Shown here: positions 17,258 through 26,738 of the stretch, piece by piece | How the letters are laid out: every line of letters begins with the position of its first letter | Position numbering within the stretch: the first letter of the stretch is position 1 | NCBI GenBank assembly: GCA_963822595.1 | Contig: CAWGIG010000003.1 | Location: 1 to 64,000, forward strand | Reading direction: 5' to 3' | DNA length: 64,000 nt | Source: CAVRUH01 sp963822595 | GTDB taxonomy: Bacteria > Chlamydiota > Chlamydiia > Chlamydiales > Waddliaceae | Made by a program: the position numbers and the translations under genes | The notes under the pieces: model-generated | Databases searched by the model: none | The model's input: only the letters and a program-made list of their open reading frames with translations | What the model was told of the DNA's origin: nothing

Positions 17258-18901
17258 ATGGATAATTTTAATTATGCTTTAAATGCAGCACCAGCGGCTG
17301 TCCCATCTTCTCAACCCCAAATAGATCATACAATCCACCTTCCGTCGGATGTCAGATCCTTGATTTGCTCAAAACTCGAAGATCCGAGGGTTGTAGTCAA
17401 GCTTGCAAGTATGAATAGACTATGGAGAAGCGGTGCAACTAAATACTGCTCTACTAAAATATTCCTGATATTTGGAAACATTTTTGATTTTACTAAAAGA
17501 AGTCCACTGCAGGTTTTTGTAGATCTATGGGGACCCATTAAGGTGCGAAGCAATCAATTAGCAACGGTTTTGAAAGCAGATCTCAATTTACCGGTCACTA
17601 AAGCATTACAAGCTGTCTTTGATGCTATTGAAAGAAAAACTGTAGAGGAACTCAAAGAGAGGATTAAAGCTGTCAATCTGGATGTATTAACAAATCTTAA
17701 ATATGGCACTAAAGAACGCTTCGGACCTCCTCAAAATCCTCTTCGATTAGCCGTCGAAAGTGGTAAAATTGAAAAGGTACGTTGCTTGCTTGAGATTGGC
17801 ACACATGTAGGGGTAGCTGTTGAAGGGCATGAGAGATATAATGGGCCCTTGCTTAAAGCTGTAATAAATCGACAAGAAGATATTTTACGGTTGCTTTTAG
17901 AATATGGAGCATCGTTTGGCGTAACTGCGTGTCATGAATTAGATATTAAGGTAATTGGTCACTCAGTCATACCAATACCGTTACTTTATCAAATGCTGAA
18001 AGTAGTGTCACTAGAGGAAAATGATGAGGTAAGTTTACGGTGTGTCGCTCTAGCGTTAAGGTCTTGGAGAGATGAAAAGGGGCCTGACGCGATTCGTAAT
18101 GATCCTTGGTTAGAAAAATTTGTTCGTGAATATATCGTGGATTCTTCCAGATATCAAATAGTGCAATTGTTAATCAGCTATGGAGTTCCGGAGCCCAAAA
18201 AAGAAACTATCGACCCAGTTCTATTTAGCAGGGGTGTAGTAATAGCTGTTGCAAATGCAAGAAGGGGCTTCCTTGAACTCTGGAATAAAAAGGGATTGCT
18301 AAATTATCAAGAATTTAGAAATTCGTTTGGATTTTCATTGGCGGATTTAGCTGTCCAATACGGACAGTTTGAATTAGAAAAAGATTTAGTGGAAAAACAG
18401 AAAGTTCCGCATTGTAAAAGAGAGGAGGCCCTCCAGGCTTTAAAAGACAATTTTTCTCGAAGAGCCATATTCTTAGAGAAAAAAGAGATAGTAGGGATTG
18501 GAGATAGTGTTTCATGCCAAAAATGCAGTGTGCAACGCTTGTTGGAGATCTTTAGACATTATGAAATAGATCTAGATAAAGATTGTCTGTTTAAAGGAGC
18601 TACTCCACTTTGTATTTTATGCTTCAGCTTATTTACTTATTCTCGTTACGATAACAAAAAATTGCAAAATAATTTGCCAAATGCGCTTGCAACTTTAAAG
18701 CTCATTGAGGGTATTATTCAGCTCGGGTGCAAATTGGATCTTAAATCTACATACAGTGATAAAGTCCAAACGCCTAGGGATTTATTGAATGAATTTCTAA
18801 AATACGATGAAATCTGGAGAGTTCCCTATGAGGTAACTTCAGGAGTAGAGTCGATATTACAGAGGTATCCCGAAGTTAAAGATACTTGCACTTTACAATA
18901 A
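17258..18901 (+). CDS. F-box and ankyrin-repeat protein (paralogue 1)
   Basis: A 547-residue protein beginning with the same MxNFNYALN nonapeptide as its three downstream paralogues. An F-box-like motif lies at about residues 27-62 (HLPSDVRSLICSKLEDPRVV, then NRLWRSGATKYC), matching the eukaryotic pattern LPxEhhxxIhxxLxxxDhhxhxxVsrxWr. Two or so ankyrin-like repeats follow (about 166-232: NPLRLAVESGKIEKVRCLLE and ILRLLLEYGASF). Later segments (SLADLAVQYGQFELEKDLVE) are also ankyrin-like. F-box proteins dock on host Skp1 in SCF ubiquitin ligases and ankyrin repeats choose substrates. Unlike paralogues 2-4 it lacks the hydrophobic N-terminal module. Confidence 0.8.
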   Translation: MDNFNYALNAAPAAVPSSQPQIDHTIHLPSDVRSLICSKLEDPRVVVKLASMNRLWRSGATKYCSTKIFLIFGNIFDFTKRSPLQVFVDLWGPIKVRSNQLATVLKADLNLPVTKALQAVFDAIERKTVEELKERIKAVNLDVLTNLKYGTKERFGPPQNPLRLAVESGKIEKVRCLLEIGTHVGVAVEGHERYNGPLLKAVINRQEDILRLLLEYGASFGVTACHELDIKVIGHSVIPIPLLYQMLKVVSLEENDEVSLRCVALALRSWRDEKGPDAIRNDPWLEKFVREYIVDSSRYQIVQLLISYGVPEPKKETIDPVLFSRGVVIAVANARRGFLELWNKKGLLNYQEFRNSFGFSLADLAVQYGQFELEKDLVEKQKVPHCKREEALQALKDNFSRRAIFLEKKEIVGIGDSVSCQKCSVQRLLEIFRHYEIDLDKDCLFKGATPLCILCFSLFTYSRYDNKKLQNNLPNALATLKLIEGIIQLGCKLDLKSTYSDKVQTPRDLLNEFLKYDEIWRVPYEVTSGVESILQRYPEVKDTCTLQ

Positions 18902-19018
18902 AAGATTCTCTTAAAATACGGCTATTCCAGGTTTATGACCCTATAAATCGTTTTGAACTCGACTGTAATCTTATAAATATGCTATAATATCTTTTTTAAT
19001 ATAGAATGTTTTAAAATA

Positions 19019-22000
19019 ATGAATAATTTTAATTATGCTTTAAATGAAGGGGATTATAGCCTACCAAAAGCTTTAACCTGGGGAAATTGCAGGGCCCATT
19101 TTAAAAAAGCCATTAATGCAGGGGATTTAGATGGTAGGGTTATCCATGTTTTAATAGCGTTAGCGGAATTTCTGCCAATACTCGGTCAGCTAGCCTCTCT
19201 GATAGAGCTCGCTGTAATGGAAATATTTTCAAAGAATGTAGCAGCCCCCCAAGTAGATTATACCGCTTACCTTCCTAAAGATGTTAGGGAAATAATTTGC
19301 TCAAAGCTCGAAGATCCAAGGGCTCTTGTAAGGACGAGTAAACTATGGAGAGAGGCTGCAGATCAATTCTGTTTAAGACGAGTCACAAATATTTTTGGAG
19401 ACATTTTTGATTTTAAAAAAAGAGGCGCTGCATACATATTCACAGATATGTGGGGGCCGCTTACGTTGGTGAAAGGAAAATCAATACCAATAGTAGATTC
19501 GCATTTGAAAGGTGGGTTTGACCTGAACCTCACGATAATTTATAATTTGTTGAAACTTGAATCCCCATATGCAGACCCAGAAGTACTTAAGACGGTACTC
19601 CTACGATATAATTCTTCCTTTCTGGGAGCGAATTATCAAGAAGTTTTACAAACTGTTGCTTGTATATTAAGGGCCTTAAGAGCTGAAAACCGGCTAAAAG
19701 AGATTCAACAAGATCCTTGGTTTTCAAATTTTGCTTCAGGTTTGATCTTAGATGGAGGCAGATATGCATTAGGTATATTGTTAAAGGATTATGGTGTTCC
19801 TGTTTCTAAAGTTATCTCTCCAGCGGATTTAAATAGCAATATAGATAGATGTATTCGGCAAGCAGATCCGGGCATACCTGTATACTTCGTAGAATACTTT
19901 GTACATTTAAATAAATTGGCGGGTCTAGATTATAAGACATATTGTAATACTGATGGACTTTCACTTGCAGATCTTGCAAGGCGATATGGACAGTTCGAAC
20001 TAGAAAGAATTTTGCTGGCAAGAGAAGTGCCTCATTTCAAAAAAGACGAAGTTCAAAAGCAATTAGAAGAAGAATTTTGTAAGGCTACCGGCTTAATGAG
20101 ATGGGATGATGATAATAGTCTCCTATTTGTTACAGTTAAAGGTTATTCGTGGGAACGCTTTGAGAAGGTTGTTGAACACTATAAAATTGATTTAAATCAA
20201 ATAGCTATTGATGGGTATTTGCTAGGAATTTATATTTTTAATCGTTTTATTAAACAAGATGAACAAGAAATAGCCGAATATATACCCCATGAAAAGATTA
20301 CCCCACTTTATGCTCTTTGCCAGACTCTATCAATTTGTATTCAAATGGAGTTAAGGAATTGGAAATTAGGACACATTTTATATAAGATTGAGCGGGTTAT
20401 TGCGCTAGGTTGCGGGTTAGATGTAAAAATTGGATCGGGTAAATCGCCGAGAAATTTATTAACTGAAATTCTAAGTCGACCTAAAGAAAAACAGCCACCT
20501 CCTGAAATCACGGAAAAAATCAAGTCTATATTAGATAATAATCCTAAAGATCGTACAACAATTCTAACGAAGGATGTCACAACTTTACTTTGCTCAAAGT
20601 ATCTAAACTCAAAGGACGTAATTGCTCTTGCAGGAACGAATAGATTTTGGAGAGGCCGCCTCACTGAATACTGTACTAGAACAATCACCAATCTATTCGG
20701 AAATACATTTAATTTATGTGAAAGAGGTGCTTTGCAGGTGTTTGCAGACATTGCGGGGCCATTTAAAAAGCGGAGCAATCAATTAGCAACGATTTTTCCT
20801 AGCGATGTCGATGCACCAATGTCAATAGAGATGGAATCTCTCATCCATTCTATTAAAAACGGGTCTGTAGATGAACTCCGACAGAATATTGCAGCTCTCA
20901 AGGATCCAACAGAATTAACAAGGCTCAAATTTGGCAGACGACGCACTTTTAGATCTCCCGAAAACCTCCTTAGAATAGCAGTCCAAAGTCGTGATATTAA
21001 AAAAGTACAACTCTTGATCGATAGCGGTACACCTATTGGAGTAGGAGTTAATGGAATGATGGACACTAACAATGGACCTTTGCTAGAAGCTGGAATATCC
21101 CAAGAAGATGTTCTACGATTGCTCTTGAAAAATGGAGCCTTGTTTAGCGTCTATCAAAATGCTAGAATAGGTACATCTGATATGTGGGAGGATTATGAAC
21201 CTCAGCCATTACTCTATAGATTTCTTGAACACTGCCCATTTAGGGAAATGGATCAAGTAGGCTTAAGGTGTGTGACTTTGGCCTTAAGGTCATGGATAGA
21301 TGAAAAGGGTCCTACGGCTATTCAAGATGATCTTTGGTTAGCAAATTTTGCTAGTGAATGCATTATAGATAGTTCTAGATATCAACTAGGTCAATTGTTA
21401 AAGGGTTTCGGTGCTCCAATAACTATCGATGCAGCGAAAATTCACATCAAGATAGATGAAGGTGTTGCACATGCAAAAATAGCGTATTTGGAATCCTTGA
21501 ATAAACTAGGATACTTAAATTATCAGACCTATAGAAATAATGGATATACACTTGCTGATAGTGCTCTTCGCTATGGGCAGCACGAACTGGAATCGCATTT
21601 GGTAAATGATAAAAAAGTTCCTTATTTTGACAATGAAAGAGCGCTTGAAGATTTAGAAGAAGATGTCTGTAGCTTAATAATGGCCTATGCGGTTTTTCGA
21701 TCTTTGTGGCTAGGTGGCCAATTGTTTGGTCAAAAGTGCGACTGGAACCGCGTGATAGAGATCATTACACATTATAAGCTAAATATTGATGGTGCCCAAA
21801 TTGAAGGAAATACTCCACTTTTTGCTCTTTGCGAAAAACTATCTTTTTTTTCCGGAAAAAAGGAGATACCGGAAGATGAAATGTCCCAAATTTTACTTAC
21901 AATAGAGGATATTATACCTCTTGGTGCTCAGTTGGATCGTAAAAATGAATTTAATAAATCACCCAAGGACTTATTAGAGGAAATTCTAAATGGACCTAAC

Positions 22001-22075
22001 AAAGGGAAGCTTACTCCTCAGCTAATTCAAAAAATTGTATCAATATTAGGAAATCAAAGTAATGACAAATTTTAA
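19019..22075 (+). CDS. Double F-box and ankyrin-repeat protein (paralogue 2)
   Basis: A 1,018-residue protein that looks like two units of the family joined head to tail. Residues 1-75 are a conserved module (FNYALN, then ALTWGNCRAHFKKAINAGD and the hydrophobic ALAEFLPILGQLASLIELAV). F-box 1 is at about 84-118 (LPKDVREIICSKLEDPRALV), F-box 2 at about 514-550 (DVTTLLCSKYLNSKDVIALA). Ankyrin-like repeats follow the second F-box (about 647-710: NLLRIAVQSRDIKKVQLLID). The hydrophobic stretch might insert in a host membrane or aid secretion. It overlaps the next paralogue by 14 bases. Amino-terminal DNA is nearly identical to paralogue 3, showing recent duplication or gene conversion. Confidence 0.82.
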   Translation: MNNFNYALNEGDYSLPKALTWGNCRAHFKKAINAGDLDGRVIHVLIALAEFLPILGQLASLIELAVMEIFSKNVAAPQVDYTAYLPKDVREIICSKLEDPRALVRTSKLWREAADQFCLRRVTNIFGDIFDFKKRGAAYIFTDMWGPLTLVKGKSIPIVDSHLKGGFDLNLTIIYNLLKLESPYADPEVLKTVLLRYNSSFLGANYQEVLQTVACILRALRAENRLKEIQQDPWFSNFASGLILDGGRYALGILLKDYGVPVSKVISPADLNSNIDRCIRQADPGIPVYFVEYFVHLNKLAGLDYKTYCNTDGLSLADLARRYGQFELERILLAREVPHFKKDEVQKQLEEEFCKATGLMRWDDDNSLLFVTVKGYSWERFEKVVEHYKIDLNQIAIDGYLLGIYIFNRFIKQDEQEIAEYIPHEKITPLYALCQTLSICIQMELRNWKLGHILYKIERVIALGCGLDVKIGSGKSPRNLLTEILSRPKEKQPPPEITEKIKSILDNNPKDRTTILTKDVTTLLCSKYLNSKDVIALAGTNRFWRGRLTEYCTRTITNLFGNTFNLCERGALQVFADIAGPFKKRSNQLATIFPSDVDAPMSIEMESLIHSIKNGSVDELRQNIAALKDPTELTRLKFGRRRTFRSPENLLRIAVQSRDIKKVQLLIDSGTPIGVGVNGMMDTNNGPLLEAGISQEDVLRLLLKNGALFSVYQNARIGTSDMWEDYEPQPLLYRFLEHCPFREMDQVGLRCVTLALRSWIDEKGPTAIQDDLWLANFASECIIDSSRYQLGQLLKGFGAPITIDAAKIHIKIDEGVAHAKIAYLESLNKLGYLNYQTYRNNGYTLADSALRYGQHELESHLVNDKKVPYFDNERALEDLEEDVCSLIMAYAVFRSLWLGGQLFGQKCDWNRVIEIITHYKLNIDGAQIEGNTPLFALCEKLSFFSGKKEIPEDEMSQILLTIEDIIPLGAQLDRKNEFNKSPKDLLEEILNGPNKGKLTPQLIQKIVSILGNQSNDKF

Positions 22076-25000
22076 TTATGCTTTAAATGAAGAGGATTAT
22101 AGCCTACCAAAAGCTCTATCCTGGGGAAATTGCAGGGCCCATTTTAAAAAAGCCATTAATGCAGGGGATTTAGATGGGAGGGTTATCCATGTTTTAATAG
22201 CGTTAGCGGAATTTCTGCCAATACTCGGTCAGCTAGCCTCTCTGATAGAGCTCGCTGTAATGGAAATATTTTCAAAGAATGTAGCAGCCCCCCAAGTAGA
22301 TTATACCTCTTACCTTCCCAAAGATATTAGGGAAATAATTTGCTCAAAGCTCGAAGATCCAAGGGCTCTTGTAAGGACGAGTAAACAATGGAGAGAGGCT
22401 GCAGATCAATTCTGTTTAAGACGAGTCACAAATATTTTTGGAGACATTTTTGATTTTAAAAAAAGAGGCGCTGCATACATATTCACAGATATGTGGGGGC
22501 CGCTTACGTTGGTGAAAGGAAAATCGATACCAATCGTAGATTCGCATTTGAAAGCGTCGAAGCCTGGGTTGGACCTGAACCTCATGCTAATTCACAATTA
22601 TTTAAAACTTGAATCCCCGTATGCAGATCCAGAAGTACTTAAGGCGATGCTCCTACAATATAATTCTTCCTTTCTGGGAGCGAATTATCAAGAAGTTTTA
22701 CAAGCTGTTGCTTGTATATTAAGGGCCTTAAGAGCTGAAAACCGGCTAAAAGAAATTCAACAAGATCCTTGGTTTTCAAATTTAGCTTCAGGATTTATCC
22801 TAGATGGTAGTAGATATCCATTAGGCCTATTGTTAAAGAGTTATGGTTTTTCTGTATCTACAGCTATCAGTCCCGCGGATTTAAATAGCAATATAGATAG
22901 ATGTATTCGGCAAGCAGATCCGGGAATGTCAGAATTATATTTTGGGTACTTTCAACATTTAAGTAGATTGGATTGTTTAGACGTTAAGACATATTGTAAT
23001 ACTGATGGGTTTTCACTTGCAGATCTTGCAATGCGGTATGGACAATTTGAACTAGAAGAGATTTTGCTAGCAAAAGAAGTGCCTCATTTCAAAAAAGAAC
23101 AAATCCAAAAGCAATTAGAAGAAGATTTTTGTAAGGCTTTCGGCTTGATGTTACGATGGGGTGTTGATAGTGATACTCTCTTGTTTGTAGGAGGTATTAA
23201 TCTTAGTTTTACTTGGGAACGCCTAAAGAATATAGTTGAACACTATAAAATTAATATAAATGGAACAGTTATCGATGGTTATTTGCTTGGCTCGTATATT
23301 TCTAATTATCCTCTTCTAAATGAGGATATTGAAAACTGGATTCATCAACATAACCCTCTAATAGCCGATTATATACCCAAAGAAAAGATCACTCCACTTT
23401 ATGCTCTTTGCCAGACACTATCTTATTGTTTTCAAAATGAGTTAAGGCATGGAGAATTAGTAAATATTTTACTTAAGATTGAGCGGGTTATTGCGCTAGG
23501 TTGCGGGTTAGATGTTAAAATCGGATCGGGTAAATCGCCGAAAAATTTATTAACTGAAATTCTAAGTCGACCTAATGAAAAACAGCCTCCTGCTGAAATA
23601 ACGGAAAAAATCAAGTCTATATTGGCAAATAATCCTGAAGATCGTACGCAGAGCCTTCCGACGGATGTCGCCGCTTTGATTTGTTCAAAGCTTAAAGATC
23701 CGAGGGATGTAATTGCGCTTGCACACACTAATAGCCTCTGGAGAAAAGGCGTAACTCGACACTGTTCTAGATTGATTCCAAATCTGTTTGGAAACCTTTT
23801 TGATTTAAAAAAAAGAAGTCCTGTGCAGGTAATTGTAGACTTGTGGGGACCGATTAAGTTGCAAAGCAAAAAATTAGCAACGGTTTTTCCAAAAATAAGG
23901 AGCTCGCCATCTTCACTAGAAATGGCATTTGTCCTTAGAGCAATTGCAGAAGGAACTGTTGAAGAACTCGGTCAGAAAATTGCTGCTCTCAAAGATCCTA
24001 CAGAATTAACAATGCTCAAATTTGGCATAAGAGACTCTGCAAGTTGCCCTCCAAATCCCCTTAAATTAGCAGTCGAAAGTTGTAAAATTGGCAAAGTCCG
24101 TCTATTGATCGATTCCGACACGCCTGTGGGTATAGGTTTTCCAGGAATGATTGGCGAATTCTTTAATTCACCTTTGGTTGAAGCCGGAACAAGAAAACAA
24201 GAAGGTATCCTACGATTGCTTTTAGAAAATGGAGCATCGTTTGGTGTAAAAGAAAATTTGCAGATTGATAAACCTCCTCAGCCAATATTATATCCAATGC
24301 TTGAAAACGTCGAAGTGTATGAGAACGATGAAGTCGGCTTAAGGTGTGTTGCTTTAGCATTAAGGTCTTGGAGAGATGAACAAGGGCTTGAGGCGTTTCA
24401 AAATGACCCTTGGTTTTCAAAATTTGCTAGCAAATGTATCATAAGTTGTTCCAGATATCAAATAGGAAAATTGTTAATGAGTTATGGAGTGGTGCTCGGA
24501 ACTATCGACACAGAGCAATTACACTTCAATATATCCAAAGGTATTTTGAATGCAAACGTGGGATACATTGAACACTTGAGTAACATGGGATTTTTAAATT
24601 TTCAAGAATATAGAAATGAGGAAGGATTTTCACTAGCGGATATAGCTGTCCGATATGGAAAGATCGAACTTGAATCTTATTTTGTAGAGAAAAAAGGAGT
24701 GCTCTATTTTCAAAGACAAAAAGCACTAGAACTATTAGAAAACGAAGTTTGTTTGCAAATTGGAGAGGATAGTCCAATCTGGATTATTTTGCAGAAGATA
24801 GTTCAACATTATCAATTAAATATAGATGGTACACATATTAATGGAAACACTGCACTTTTGACTCTTTGTTATAAGCTACAGAGACAAACTATAAAATTTG
24901 CGATGGATCATGACGAGATGCTCAGACTTTTAATGTTCATTGAGGAAGTTATTCGTCTTGGAGCCAATTTAGATAGTAAAAATAGATTGGAGAAAGACAC

Positions 25001-25121
25001 CCCTAGATTTATTTTGGAAGGAACTAAAGTGACGGTTAGTCGTTATGCTAATACTTCAAAGATTATTGAAAAAATTGATTCGATATTAGCAATACAGAAT
25101 CCTGAATCGCAATCTGAATGA
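22062..25121 (+). CDS. Double F-box and ankyrin-repeat protein (paralogue 3)
   Basis: A 1,019-residue near-twin of the preceding gene, with the same order: hydrophobic N-terminal module (1-75), F-box 1 (about 84-118), helical middle, F-box 2 (about 529-565: LPTDVAALICSKLKDPRDVI), ankyrin-like repeats (about 664-730: NPLKLAVESCKIGKVRLLID) and a C-terminal repeat region. The first 480 bases differ from paralogue 2 at only a few positions, whereas the second half is clearly diverged, so the two halves have different histories. The start lies inside the end of paralogue 2, so the two can be co-translated. Confidence 0.82.
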   Translation: MTNFNYALNEEDYSLPKALSWGNCRAHFKKAINAGDLDGRVIHVLIALAEFLPILGQLASLIELAVMEIFSKNVAAPQVDYTSYLPKDIREIICSKLEDPRALVRTSKQWREAADQFCLRRVTNIFGDIFDFKKRGAAYIFTDMWGPLTLVKGKSIPIVDSHLKASKPGLDLNLMLIHNYLKLESPYADPEVLKAMLLQYNSSFLGANYQEVLQAVACILRALRAENRLKEIQQDPWFSNLASGFILDGSRYPLGLLLKSYGFSVSTAISPADLNSNIDRCIRQADPGMSELYFGYFQHLSRLDCLDVKTYCNTDGFSLADLAMRYGQFELEEILLAKEVPHFKKEQIQKQLEEDFCKAFGLMLRWGVDSDTLLFVGGINLSFTWERLKNIVEHYKININGTVIDGYLLGSYISNYPLLNEDIENWIHQHNPLIADYIPKEKITPLYALCQTLSYCFQNELRHGELVNILLKIERVIALGCGLDVKIGSGKSPKNLLTEILSRPNEKQPPAEITEKIKSILANNPEDRTQSLPTDVAALICSKLKDPRDVIALAHTNSLWRKGVTRHCSRLIPNLFGNLFDLKKRSPVQVIVDLWGPIKLQSKKLATVFPKIRSSPSSLEMAFVLRAIAEGTVEELGQKIAALKDPTELTMLKFGIRDSASCPPNPLKLAVESCKIGKVRLLIDSDTPVGIGFPGMIGEFFNSPLVEAGTRKQEGILRLLLENGASFGVKENLQIDKPPQPILYPMLENVEVYENDEVGLRCVALALRSWRDEQGLEAFQNDPWFSKFASKCIISCSRYQIGKLLMSYGVVLGTIDTEQLHFNISKGILNANVGYIEHLSNMGFLNFQEYRNEEGFSLADIAVRYGKIELESYFVEKKGVLYFQRQKALELLENEVCLQIGEDSPIWIILQKIVQHYQLNIDGTHINGNTALLTLCYKLQRQTIKFAMDHDEMLRLLMFIEEVIRLGANLDSKNRLEKDTPRFILEGTKVTVSRYANTSKIIEKIDSILAIQNPESQSE

Positions 25122-25184
25122 AAGATTGACATAATATACAAAATATATTAAAATTTTGTTTTTAATTTAAAAAAAGTTTCAAAC

Positions 25185-26636
25185 ATGAATAAATTTAATT
25201 ATGCTTTAATTGAAGATGATTATACCCTAGTAAAGGCTTTAACATGGGGAAATTGCAGGGCCCATTTTAAAAAAGCCATTAATGCAGGGGATTTAGATGG
25301 TAGGGTTATCCATGTTTTAATAGGGTTAGCGGAATTTCTGCCAATACTCGGTCAGGTAGCATCTCTCATTGAACTCGCCGTAATGAAAATATTTTCAAAA
25401 GATTATTCAATTCCTTTACCTCAAGATGTCAGGTTGTTAATTTGCTCAAAGCTCCATCCCAAGGACGTCATCGCCCTCGGAGGGACGAGTAAATTATGGA
25501 GAATAGCCGTAGACACATACTGTTCTAGACAAATCACAAATATATTTGGAAACGAATTCTCTTTAGAGAAAGATGCTGTGCGGGTATTTGCAGATTTTTG
25601 GGGACCCATTAAGGTGGAAAGCAAAAAATTGTCAACCTTGATTCCTAGAAAAGAACTCATACTGGCTTCAGAACAAATGGCAACGGTTCTCAATGCGATT
25701 AAATCTGGTACCTTAAAGGATTTAATAAGGAGTATTGGTGCTCTCAGGGATTCTACAGAATTAACAATGCTAAAATGTTGCCTCTATGCTGATAGTTGTA
25801 ATATCATTCGAGTAAATCCTCTTCAATTAGCGGTCGAAATTGGTGATATTGAAAAAGTACGTTTATTGATCAAATGCGGCACTCCTATTGGGGCTGGATA
25901 TGATGGAATGATTGACGTTGAGAGTGGGCCATTGCTTGAAGCTGTACTGCGACGACAGGAAGCTATCTTAAGGTTGCTATTAATGCATGGTGCGTCATTT
26001 AGCATAGAGCACAAAACGTGGGATGATAGAGAACCATTACTTCATCAAATGTTTAAACGTGTAGTGCTAGGTGAGAACGATTCAGTGATTCTAAGGTGTA
26101 TTGCACTCGCTTTAAGGTCTTGGAGAGATGAGAAAGGGTCTGAGGCGATTCAAAAAGATACTTACTTAGCAGAATTTGCTAGTCTTTATTGCTTTAGTAC
26201 TTCCGTGTACCCAGTAATTCAATTGTTAATGTCTTATGGCGTTTCTGTAACTATCGATACAACGAAACTAACCTTTCATTCTAATATAGATTTCGCAATC
26301 GCAAAAGGAAGAATCGGATTCCTTGAATACTTGAGGAGGCCAGGATGCCTAAACTTTCAAGAATATAGAAATAAAGATGGATTTTCGCTTGCGGATATTG
26401 CTGCTCGCTATGGACAGTTCGAACTAGAATTCTATTTGATAAAGCAAAAACAAGTCCCTTATTGTAAAAGAGAAGAAGCTCTTGAAGTATTAAAAAAGGA
26501 TGTTAGTGAGAGCCTAGGCGAGATGCATAATGCTGATTTTAATACACTCTTATATATAGGAGGAGCTAGGGGTCAAACTTGTACGTTGGAACGCTTTAAG
26601 AAGATAGCTCAACATTATCGAATAGACGGAGTGTAG
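25185..26636 (+). CDS. F-box and ankyrin-repeat protein, C-terminally shortened (paralogue 4)
   Basis: A 483-residue member: N-terminal module (1-66), F-box at about 75-110 (LPQDVRLLICSKLHPKDVIA, then TSKLWRIAVDTYC) and ankyrin-like repeats at about 209-270 (NPLQLAVEIGDIEKVRLLIK; AILRLLLMHGASF). It stops at AQHYRIDGV, a position where the other three continue for another 80-100 residues (for example EHYKININGTVIDGYLLG). The 3' end therefore seems lost, probably by recombination; the downstream 100 bases show no remnant. Whether the shortened protein works is unknown; the F-box and first repeats are intact. Confidence 0.78.
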   Translation: MNKFNYALIEDDYTLVKALTWGNCRAHFKKAINAGDLDGRVIHVLIGLAEFLPILGQVASLIELAVMKIFSKDYSIPLPQDVRLLICSKLHPKDVIALGGTSKLWRIAVDTYCSRQITNIFGNEFSLEKDAVRVFADFWGPIKVESKKLSTLIPRKELILASEQMATVLNAIKSGTLKDLIRSIGALRDSTELTMLKCCLYADSCNIIRVNPLQLAVEIGDIEKVRLLIKCGTPIGAGYDGMIDVESGPLLEAVLRRQEAILRLLLMHGASFSIEHKTWDDREPLLHQMFKRVVLGENDSVILRCIALALRSWRDEKGSEAIQKDTYLAEFASLYCFSTSVYPVIQLLMSYGVSVTIDTTKLTFHSNIDFAIAKGRIGFLEYLRRPGCLNFQEYRNKDGFSLADIAARYGQFELEFYLIKQKQVPYCKREEALEVLKKDVSESLGEMHNADFNTLLYIGGARGQTCTLERFKKIAQHYRIDGV

Positions 26637-26738
26637 CAATCTTGGGTTAGCGACTCGTTTGCAATGACTTAAGCCGTCAAACAAAAGTCTTTAAAATTAT
26701 TCGTACTTTGTATAAACCTGAAATACAGGGGAGTTTAT

